From: Amycolatopsis thermalba
Lineage (GTDB): Bacteria; Actinomycetota; Actinomycetes; Mycobacteriales; Pseudonocardiaceae
Direction of reading: 5' to 3'
NCBI RefSeq assembly: GCF_003385215.1
Contig: NZ_PQHW01000069.1
Location: 1-38,553, forward strand
DNA: 38,553 bases
The position numbers and the translations under genes are program-made. Of the stretch, positions 31,764 through 38,553 are shown one piece after another (position 1 is the first letter of the stretch; every line of letters begins with the position of its first letter). The notes beneath the pieces were generated by a model. That model was not told where the DNA came from, made no database searches, and worked only from the letters and a program-made list of their open reading frames with translations.

Positions 31764-34700
31764 ATGCGCTCTCGTTCTCGTCTCCGCAGAATCCTGATCC
31801 CGGTCACCGTCGCCGCGGCGCTGGTGACCGGGCTCGCCCCGCCGGGCGTCGCGCAGGGCGGGCTCGTCTCCGTCACCGGCCTGCGCACCGCGCACCAGGA
31901 CCGTCCACTGGGGACGGACGACACCACGCCCGTCCTGTCCTGGCAGAACACCGCGCACGCACGCCAGCGCGAGCAGTCCGCCTACCAGATCCAGGCCGCC
32001 ACCTCACCCGAAGCCCTCGGCCGGGGCCGCGCCGACCTGTGGGACACCGGCCGCGTCGCGAGCGCCGACGTCGAAGCCACCTACGCCGGCAAGACCCTCA
32101 CCAGCCGTCAGCGCGTGTACTGGCGCGTGCGCACCTGGTCCGGCCCCGCGCCCTCGGCGTGGAGCGAGCCGACCTGGTTCGAAACCGGCCTCATCGACCG
32201 GGGAGACTGGACGGCCGGCTGGGTCACCAACCACGACTGGCAGCTGAGCCGCAAGCCCGCGCAGCCGGTGGTCGTCACCCTGCCGGGGCGGACCGCGCGG
32301 TACGTCCGCCTCGACGTCACCAAACTCGGCCTCCCGCTCGCCGAACAGCCCATCGACAGCAACAACCGCCTCGTCACCACCGGCACCGCGCGCCGCTTCC
32401 CGGATCTGACCCACCGGCTGCAGCTCGCCGAGATGCAGGTGCGCAACTCCGCCGACCCGTCGGTCAACTTCGCCGCCGGGCGGGACAAGTTCGTCACCGC
32501 CTCGGAGACGGAGACCATCCGCAAGGAGTGGGAGCCCGGCCTGATCGCCGACGGCCTGGTCACCTCCAACCCGGAGGAGGCGAGCAACGCCGGCTACCAG
32601 AGCGCCGCGCACGACACCCCGGACGCGCCGGTGTGGGTGACCATCGACCTCGGCGCCGACCGCACCTTCGACCAGGTCGTGCTCTACCCGCGCACCGACA
32701 CCCTCACCGCCGACGGCAGGACCCCGAACTTCCCCGTCGACTACACGATCCAGACCGCGCCCGCCGCATCCGGCCCGTTCACCGTCGCCGCGACCGTCAA
32801 GGACCAGCCCACGCCGGAGAACTGGCTGCCCGAGGCCCTGCCGCTGTTCGCGAAGGACTTCACCGTCCACGGCCAGGTGAAGCAGGCCCGCCTGTACGTC
32901 AGCGGCCTCGGCGTGTACGTGCCGAGCCTCAACGGCGCCCGCGTCGGGGACGCCGTGCTCGAACCCGGCAACACCGACTACGCCGACCGGGTCACCTACG
33001 CCGCCTACGACGTCACCGGCCAGATCCGTGGCGGCGGCAACACGATCGGCATCGCGGTCGGCAACGGCACCGCCGACGCGCTGCACACCTCCGGCCGCTA
33101 CCGCAAGTTCGCCCGCACCGCGAGCGACCCGCAGGTGATCGCGCAGCTCGAACTGACCATGGCCGACGGCAGCGTCCAGCGCGTCGGCACCGACACCTCG
33201 TGGCGCACCACGCTCGGCCCGACCACCGCGTCCAACTGGTACGGCGGCGAGGACTACGACGCCCGCCGCGAAATCCCGGGCTGGGACGCGCCGGGCGCGA
33301 ACCGCGCCACCTGGACGCCGGTCACCGCCGTCGCCCCGCCCGCGCCGACCACGAAGCTCACCGCGCGCAGCGGCGAGCCCGTCCGCATCGTCGAGCAGCT
33401 GCCCGGCGCCGAGGTGTCCCGTCCCGCGCCCGGTGTGCGGGTCTTCGACGTCGGCCGCAACATCGCCGGCATCCCGCGGATCACGCTGACCGCCCCCGCC
33501 GGCACCACGGTCCGCGTCTTCCCGGCCGAGGCGCTGCGCAACGGGCGCGTCGACCAGTCGAAGTCGAACGTCGGCGCGCCGATCTGGGACAGCTTCACCG
33601 GCAAGGGCGGCGCCCAGACCTGGCACCCCGAGTTCTCCTACCACGGCTTCCGCTACCTGGAGGTCGTCGGCGTCCCGGACGACGCCCAGCTGTCGGTCAC
33701 CGGCCTGCGCACCATGGCCGACAACGACTCCGCGGGCGAGTTCACCACGTCGAACGAGATCGTCAACGGCATCCACCGGCTCACCCGGCACGCGCTGGAG
33801 AACAACATGCAGAGCGTGCTCACCGACTGCCCGAGCCGGGAGAAGCTGGGCTGGCTGGAGCAGGACCACCTGGCCTTCGACACGATCGCCCGCAACTACG
33901 ACGTCGAGGCCTACCTCGGCAAGATCGTCCAGGACATCGCCGACGGCCAGGAGTCCTCCGGTCTGGTGCCCAGCACCGTGCCGGACTACGTGACGCTGGC
34001 CGGCACCTACCGCGACGACCCGAACTGGGGCGGCGCGCTGGTCCTGCTGCCGCTCAAGGCCTACCGCACCTACGGCGACACCGACCTGCTGCGCACCCAC
34101 TACCCGGCGATGCAGCGGTATCTGTCCTATCTGGAGGGACAGACCACCCGCTGGATCGACGGCGGGGTCTACGACTACAGCCTCGGCGACTGGATCACCA
34201 CCGAGAAGCCCGTGATGCCGCGTGCGATCACCGGCACGTTCGGGGTGTGGGCCATCGCCGACGGGCTCGCGCAGGTCGCGCAGGCGCTGGGTCGCGACGC
34301 GGACGCGGCCACCTACCGCGCCCGCGCCGACGACCTCGCCCGCAAGGTGTGGGCGAAGTACTACAACCCGGCCACCGGCCTGTTCGGCGGCGGCGGGCAG
34401 GGCGCGACCGCACTGGCGCTGGACATGGGTGCGGTGCCCGCGGACCTGCGGGCCGCGCAGGTGCGGCACCTGGTGGACAGCATCCAGGCGACCGGCTGGC
34501 ACCTGATCATGGGCGAGATCTCGTTCCCGTCCGTGCTGCGCGTGCTGTCCGAGGCCGGGCGCGACGACGTCGTGTACCTGATCGCGACCCGGACCACCAG
34601 CCCCAGCCTGGGTTTCCAGGTCAAGGCCGGGTTGACCGCGCTCGGCGAGACCTGGGACGGCGGCAGCGGCCAGTCGCAGAACCACTTCATGCTCGGCGCG

Positions 34701-35042
34701 ATGGACGGCTGGCTGCAGACGCGGCTGACCGGCATCGAGCAGACGCCCGATTCCACCGGGTTCCGGCGCCTGCTGATCGACCCGGCCGTCGTCGGCGATC
34801 TGACCTCGGCCTCCGGCCGGTACGAGAGCACCTACGGCGAGATCCGCACCTCCTGGAGCCGCACCGGCGGCGAGTACCGGCTGGACGTCACCGTGCCGGT
34901 GGGCGCGACGGCCGAGGTGCACGTGCCGTTCACCGGTCACGTCCCGGTCGCCGACGGCGCTCGCTTCGTCCGCGTGGACGGCGCCGAGGCGGTTTTCGAG
35001 GCCGGCTCCGGTTCCTGGACCTTCCGCTCGCGCGTGGCCTGA
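31764..35042 (+). CDS. Secreted GH78 alpha-L-rhamnosidase with inserted binding-like domain
   Basis: This 1092-residue exported enzyme (signal ending near GVAQ) removes terminal alpha-L-rhamnose from glycans or glycosides. A fibronectin-like N-terminal domain (VTGLRTAHQD...VYWRVRTW) is followed by an unusual inserted module of roughly 190 residues with discoidin (F5/8C)-like features (ARYVRLDVT, VWVTIDLGADRTFDQVVLYP), then beta-sandwich domains and the (alpha/alpha)6 catalytic barrel. The general-acid Glu is expected at residue 693 in DCPSREKLGW and the base Glu at residue 962 in LGETWDG; their spacing matches characterised GH78 enzymes. A C-terminal beta domain ends the protein. AGGAGG precedes the ATG. 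GH78 and the following GH106 gene are probably one transcription unit, 12 bases apart. Confidence 0.93.
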   Translation: MRSRSRLRRILIPVTVAAALVTGLAPPGVAQGGLVSVTGLRTAHQDRPLGTDDTTPVLSWQNTAHARQREQSAYQIQAATSPEALGRGRADLWDTGRVASADVEATYAGKTLTSRQRVYWRVRTWSGPAPSAWSEPTWFETGLIDRGDWTAGWVTNHDWQLSRKPAQPVVVTLPGRTARYVRLDVTKLGLPLAEQPIDSNNRLVTTGTARRFPDLTHRLQLAEMQVRNSADPSVNFAAGRDKFVTASETETIRKEWEPGLIADGLVTSNPEEASNAGYQSAAHDTPDAPVWVTIDLGADRTFDQVVLYPRTDTLTADGRTPNFPVDYTIQTAPAASGPFTVAATVKDQPTPENWLPEALPLFAKDFTVHGQVKQARLYVSGLGVYVPSLNGARVGDAVLEPGNTDYADRVTYAAYDVTGQIRGGGNTIGIAVGNGTADALHTSGRYRKFARTASDPQVIAQLELTMADGSVQRVGTDTSWRTTLGPTTASNWYGGEDYDARREIPGWDAPGANRATWTPVTAVAPPAPTTKLTARSGEPVRIVEQLPGAEVSRPAPGVRVFDVGRNIAGIPRITLTAPAGTTVRVFPAEALRNGRVDQSKSNVGAPIWDSFTGKGGAQTWHPEFSYHGFRYLEVVGVPDDAQLSVTGLRTMADNDSAGEFTTSNEIVNGIHRLTRHALENNMQSVLTDCPSREKLGWLEQDHLAFDTIARNYDVEAYLGKIVQDIADGQESSGLVPSTVPDYVTLAGTYRDDPNWGGALVLLPLKAYRTYGDTDLLRTHYPAMQRYLSYLEGQTTRWIDGGVYDYSLGDWITTEKPVMPRAITGTFGVWAIADGLAQVAQALGRDADAATYRARADDLARKVWAKYYNPATGLFGGGGQGATALALDMGAVPADLRAAQVRHLVDSIQATGWHLIMGEISFPSVLRVLSEAGRDDVVYLIATRTTSPSLGFQVKAGLTALGETWDGGSGQSQNHFMLGAMDGWLQTRLTGIEQTPDSTGFRRLLIDPAVVGDLTSASGRYESTYGEIRTSWSRTGGEYRLDVTVPVGATAEVHVPFTGHVPVADGARFVRVDGAEAVFEAGSGSWTFRSRVA

Positions 35043-35054
35043 GAGGACACCACC

Positions 35055-38000
35055 ATGAGAAGACTCGTCTCCGTCCTGCTCGCGGCTGTCACCGCCGTGG
35101 GCCTGGCCTCGGCACCCGCCGTCGCACAAAGCCCCGGCCCGGCCCCGACCACCGATCTGTCCCGGTTCGATCCGGCCGCCTTCGCCGACCCGCCGAAGGA
35201 CAGCCGGCCGAGCGTCTACTGGTACTGGAACAACACGATCACGCCGGAGACCACCGACCGGCAGATGGCCGAGATGCGGGACAAGGGCATCTACGAGGCC
35301 GTCGTGTTCCCCTACGGTGGCGCGTCGATGCGGCCGGCCTTCCTCACCGAGGAGTGGTTCACGCTCATCGAGCACGTCCTGCGCGAGGCGCAGCGCACGG
35401 GCATGAAGATGTGGCTGTTCAACGACAACAACTTCCCGAGCGGCCGCGGCGGGCTGAAGGTCGCCGAGGAGCACCCCGAGCTGCGGCTCAAGGGACTGCT
35501 GCGGTCCAGCCGCATCGTGACCGGTCCGGCGACGCTGACGCTCGCCGAGACCACGGGTCTGTCGGTGGACGGCGGCAAGCTCGTCGTCGATCCGGCGACC
35601 AAGCCCGGCGGCGCGGCGCTGACCCCGGGCGGCGGCTGGACCGACTACACGGTGACCGGCAAGGTCACGCTCACCAGCGGCGGCACGCAGCTGATGGTGC
35701 GCAGCGACGGCACGAACGGCTACCTGGTCGACGTCGACGTGAAGGGCAACACGAGCGTGTGGCGGGTCGACGGGACCCAGCGGACCCGGCTGACGACCGG
35801 CATCCCGACGCCCGGCTTCTCCGCGACCCGCGCGCAGACGATCACGGTGACGGTCTCCGGCAACACGATCACGCCGAAGATCAACAACACCGTGCAGCCC
35901 GCGGCCACCGACTCGACGTACGCGAAGGGCTCGGTCGCGGTGTCGGCCGAGGGCACCCAGCGGTCGCAGTGGGACACCCTGTCGGTGACCGCGCCGGACG
36001 GCGGCGTGTTGTGGTCGTCGAACTTCGACGACGCGCGGGCGCTCACCGATTTCCCGGCGGCGCGGGTCACCCTGGCCGGGATCACCGCGGCGGCGGCGCG
36101 CCCGGCGGGCACGGCCGACTTCCGGACCGCGGTCGAGCTGGACCCGGCGCAGGGCGCCTGGTCGGTCCCGGCGGGGCAGTGGCAGGTGGACGTGTACGCG
36201 CAGGCGCTGCTGCGCGACGACTCCAGCGGTTACGTGCGCGGGTACCTGGACCTGCTCGACCCGGCGGCCACCGACGCGTTCCTGGACACCGTGCCGGGCG
36301 AGTACGTGCGGCGCTTCCCGTGGGCGATGGGCACCGTGGTGCCCGGGTTCTGGGACGACGAGCCGTTCCTCGCCTCCGCGCAGCCGCACCCGTTCAAGCG
36401 GCTGCCGGCCTCGCCGGGCCTGGCTCAGGCGATCGTCGCCGCCGGTGGCACCCCGGGCGTGGCGTACCTGGGCGCCGCGGACGGCCTGGACCCCACCGCC
36501 GATCCGGCCGCCGGCTACTACTGGCGCGCGGTGAACGATCTGTTCGCCACGAACTACTACCAGCGTCAGGCCGAGTGGATGGCGCGGCACGGGCTGCAGC
36601 TGCTGACCAACCCGCTGCTGGACGAGGAGGGCCCGCAGCAGCGCATGCACTCCACCGGTGACCTGAGCAAGGACAACCAGTGGGCGCAGGTGCCCGGCAG
36701 CGACATGATCACCGGCGACTACACGCTCGGCGAGCAGACCATGCTGGGCCGCAACGCCGCGTCCGCCGCGCACCAGAGCGGTGCGCCGCGCGTGGTGATG
36801 GAGACGTTCGGCAACTCGGGCTGGCAGGTCGCGCCGGAGTTCATGCACGCGACCACCGGTGCGCTCGCCGCGCGCGGCGTGAACCTGACGTTCCTGCACG
36901 CCATGTGGACCGACGAGAACTCGGTCAACTTCCCGCCACCGTTCGGGCCGCGCAGCACGTTCTGGGCGGACATGCCCGCGGTCGACGCGTGGATCGGCCG
37001 GGTGATGGAGCTGGGCCGGGGCGAGAACCTGGCGCGGACCGTGCTCGTGCAGCCGCAGCGGGCGGCCGAGCAGACCCGGGTGGCCGACGCCGAGCACACG
37101 CTGGACGGGCACTTCGCGGACGCCGCGTACGCGCTGGAGCGGGGCCAGGTCGATTTCGACCTGGTGAGTGACTCGTCGTTGTCCGGCGATCCGGTGGCGC
37201 GGTTCCAGGCCGTGGCGCGGGCCGGTGAGCTGCACGTCGGCCAGGCGTCCTACCAGCTCGTGGTGCTGCCGCGGACGCCGGTGCTGGACCTGGAAACGGT
37301 GCGCACGCTGGCGCGGTTCGTGCAGGTCGGCGGGCACGTCGCGGCGGTCGGCCCGCTGCCGGCGCGGGAGGCGCGTGGCCGGGACGCCGAGCTGGCGGGT
37401 GAACTGAGCCGCCTGTTCGGCGACGCGGGTGCCGCCTGGCAGCGGCGTGGTGCCGGTTCCGTCGCGGTGGTGGGCGACGCCGAGGCGCTGCCCGGGCTGG
37501 CCCGGGCGTACGCGGCGGCTCGCTTGGAGCCCGCGGCGCCGAGCGTGCGGGTGTCGCGGACCGCGCGCGGCCAGGATGTCGCGTACTTGCTGAACAACGA
37601 GAGCGACCAGGTCGTGACGACGACCGCGACGTTCCCCAGCGGGGGCGTCCCGGAGATCTGGGACCCGCGCACCGGTTCGGCCCGCACCGCGACGGCGTAC
37701 CGCGCGGACCGGGACGGTGTGGCGGTGCCGGTGCGGTTGCAGCCGTACGAGACGCTCGCGGTGGTGTTCCGCCACGGCGTCCGGGAGACCCCGCACCTGA
37801 CCGATGGCACGCTGCCGGCCGACGCGGTCACTGTGGACGGACGGTCCCTGCGGGCCACGGTGGTCGCCGGCGCGCCCGGCGAGTACCACCTGTCCGGCGC
37901 GGCGAACGGCCGCAGCTACGGCGGCGTGGCTTCGGTGACGGACGCGCTGACCCCGATCCCGCTGGCGGGCCCGTGGCAGGTGCGGCTGGAGAAGCCGGGC

Positions 38001-38372
38001 GCGGTGGAGGCGGAACGCCCGCTCGGTTCGTGGACGAGCTTCGACCCGACGTTCTCCGGAAGCGCCGTCTACACGACGACGGTGTCGCTGACCGCGCGGG
38101 ACCTGGCCGGCCGCCGGTTGGTGCTGGACCTGGGCGCGGTGCACGACCTGGCGATGGTGACCGTGAACGGCGCGGTGTTGCCCACGGCGTTGTGGCGTCC
38201 GTACACAGTGGACGCCACAGCACTGCTGAAGCCCGGCGAGAACACGATCGCGGTGCGGGTGACCAACACGCTGGCCAACTCGCGCAACAAGATCCTCCCG
38301 TCGGGCCTGGTGGGCCCGGTGGTGCTGCGGCCGCAGGCCGTGGTGACCGCGCGGCTGGACCAGGGCCGCTGA
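35055..38372 (+). CDS. Secreted GH106-type alpha-L-rhamnosidase
   Basis: This 1105-residue protein has a signal peptide (hydrophobic core ending PAVAQ) and the GH106-like opening RPSVYWYWNNTITPE followed by DKGIYEAVVFPYGG and MWLFNDNNFPSGRGG. A beta-sandwich insert (about residues 175-320, with GYLVDVDVKGNTSVWRV and WDTLSVTAPDGG) resembles concanavalin-like binding modules. The barrel continues with PWAMGTVVPGFWDDEPF, NPLLDEEGPQ and METFGNSGWQ. The C-terminus has a galactose-binding-like jelly roll. GH106 members inspected by others act on rhamnose in rhamnogalacturonan or flavonoids; the substrate here is not proven. It starts 12 bases after the GH78 stop. The last 28 codons lie inside a 98-bp tandem duplication. 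Confidence 0.86.
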   Translation: MRRLVSVLLAAVTAVGLASAPAVAQSPGPAPTTDLSRFDPAAFADPPKDSRPSVYWYWNNTITPETTDRQMAEMRDKGIYEAVVFPYGGASMRPAFLTEEWFTLIEHVLREAQRTGMKMWLFNDNNFPSGRGGLKVAEEHPELRLKGLLRSSRIVTGPATLTLAETTGLSVDGGKLVVDPATKPGGAALTPGGGWTDYTVTGKVTLTSGGTQLMVRSDGTNGYLVDVDVKGNTSVWRVDGTQRTRLTTGIPTPGFSATRAQTITVTVSGNTITPKINNTVQPAATDSTYAKGSVAVSAEGTQRSQWDTLSVTAPDGGVLWSSNFDDARALTDFPAARVTLAGITAAAARPAGTADFRTAVELDPAQGAWSVPAGQWQVDVYAQALLRDDSSGYVRGYLDLLDPAATDAFLDTVPGEYVRRFPWAMGTVVPGFWDDEPFLASAQPHPFKRLPASPGLAQAIVAAGGTPGVAYLGAADGLDPTADPAAGYYWRAVNDLFATNYYQRQAEWMARHGLQLLTNPLLDEEGPQQRMHSTGDLSKDNQWAQVPGSDMITGDYTLGEQTMLGRNAASAAHQSGAPRVVMETFGNSGWQVAPEFMHATTGALAARGVNLTFLHAMWTDENSVNFPPPFGPRSTFWADMPAVDAWIGRVMELGRGENLARTVLVQPQRAAEQTRVADAEHTLDGHFADAAYALERGQVDFDLVSDSSLSGDPVARFQAVARAGELHVGQASYQLVVLPRTPVLDLETVRTLARFVQVGGHVAAVGPLPAREARGRDAELAGELSRLFGDAGAAWQRRGAGSVAVVGDAEALPGLARAYAAARLEPAAPSVRVSRTARGQDVAYLLNNESDQVVTTTATFPSGGVPEIWDPRTGSARTATAYRADRDGVAVPVRLQPYETLAVVFRHGVRETPHLTDGTLPADAVTVDGRSLRATVVAGAPGEYHLSGAANGRSYGGVASVTDALTPIPLAGPWQVRLEKPGAVEAERPLGSWTSFDPTFSGSAVYTTTVSLTARDLAGRRLVLDLGAVHDLAMVTVNGAVLPTALWRPYTVDATALLKPGENTIAVRVTNTLANSRNKILPSGLVGPVVLRPQAVVTARLDQGR

Positions 38373-38478
38373 TCGGCTCGTGCCACAGGATCCTTCCGTC
38401 GGGCCTGGTGGGCCCGGTGGTGCTGCGGCCGCAGGCCGTGGTGACCGCGCGGCTGGACCAGTGCCGCTGACTGGCTCG
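38291..38478 (+). repeat. 98-bp tandem duplication of the GH106 gene end
   Basis: The sequence from 38291, covering the last codons, stop and 3' flank of the GH106 gene, is repeated from 38389. The offset is 98 bases and the aligned ~90 bases differ at about four positions. The second copy starts beyond the stop codon and, because 98 is not a multiple of three, is out of frame with the gene. It would lie in the 3' untranslated region before the terminator. Confidence 0.85.
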
Positions 38479-38490
38479 TCGCGCTCAGCC

Positions 38491-38535
38491 GGTGCTGCCC
38501 CGCTGTCATCGGGGCAGCACCGTGCCGCTCGTTTT
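38491..38535 (+). terminator. Intrinsic terminator after the glycosidase operon
   Basis: A perfect 12-bp stem, GGTGCTGCCCCG (38491-38502) with its complement (38510-38521), encloses a 7-base loop and is followed by GTTTT at 38531-38535. It ends the GH78-GH106 unit. The remaining bases to the window end show no gene. Confidence 0.8.
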
Positions 38536-38553
38536 CCCCATCCCCCTCCCCAG

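Noticed and set aside
32004-38144. A 2,046-residue open frame on the minus strand across both rhamnosidase genes
   Set aside because: It is the mirror of two genuine GC3-rich genes on the plus strand: its product is Arg/Gly/Ala/Val-rich, has no recognisable domain, and the plus-strand frames carry signal peptides and catalytic motifs.
1-38553. tRNA, rRNA, insertion sequences, attachment sites
   Set aside because: No cloverleaf with CCA-type end, no rRNA-like stretch, no transposase or integrase frame and no terminal inverted repeats were seen by eye; a covariance search would be needed to exclude small RNAs.

Overview
The window is high-GC DNA in which nearly every codon ends in G or C. Gene starts are often GTG, and neighbouring genes overlap by ATGA or GTGA. 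Together with an EthR/EthA pair, an ECF41 sigma factor and a mycothiol-S-transferase-like protein, this indicates an actinobacterium. The style of the genes and repeats resembles Pseudonocardiaceae (Amycolatopsis-like); that placement is inference. No rRNA, tRNA, CRISPR array, transposase or phage gene was seen.

Region 1 (1-7.0 kb) holds a small Cys-containing protein, an SGNH hydrolase, a DinB/maleylpyruvate-isomerase-like protein, an ECF41 sigma factor with a SnoaL-like tail, and a 47-aa acidic protein. It then has an EthR-type repressor divergent from an EthA-type Baeyer-Villiger monooxygenase, followed by a short-chain dehydrogenase and an alpha/beta hydrolase. The divergent promoter carries three phased 20-bp repeats, a likely EthR operator. 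The three enzymes could convert alcohol to ketone to ester to acid plus alcohol.

Region 2 (7.0-14.4 kb) holds a methionine ABC transporter (metQ-metN-metI, minus strand) with a long hairpin over the metQ ribosome binding site. It continues with a secreted LVIVD-repeat protein divergent from a DUF305 lipoprotein, an array of ten 21-bp-spaced repeats in two opposed blocks, a small membrane protein, a SigD-like sigma factor, a secreted endonuclease/exonuclease/phosphatase-family protein and a small membrane protein with a Lys/Ala/Pro-rich tail.

Region 3 (14.4-29.7 kb) is the centre of the window: a complete L-rhamnose utilisation operon. A LacI-family regulator is divergent from about 14 kb of almost continuous plus-strand genes. 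These are the sugar ABC transporter (ATPase, two permeases, lipoprotein binding protein), rhamnose mutarotase, rhamnose isomerase, a fused rhamnulose-1-phosphate aldolase/lactaldehyde dehydrogenase, a second isomerase of the fucose/arabinose type, rhamnulokinase, LutABC-type lactate oxidation proteins and a 70-aa LuxR-type HTH protein. Rhamnose would be imported, anomerised, isomerised, phosphorylated and split to DHAP and lactaldehyde; lactaldehyde would go to lactate and on to pyruvate through LutABC.

Region 4 (29.7-38.55 kb) holds a small secreted protein, a frame-disrupted Tat multicopper oxidase, and two very large secreted glycosidases (GH78 and GH106 alpha-L-rhamnosidase types) that would release the rhamnose used by region 3. 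A LacI-type palindrome related to those at the rhamnose operon lies at the GH78 promoter and ties regions 3 and 4 into one probable regulon. The GH106 gene ends in a decayed 98-bp tandem duplication and a strong terminator.
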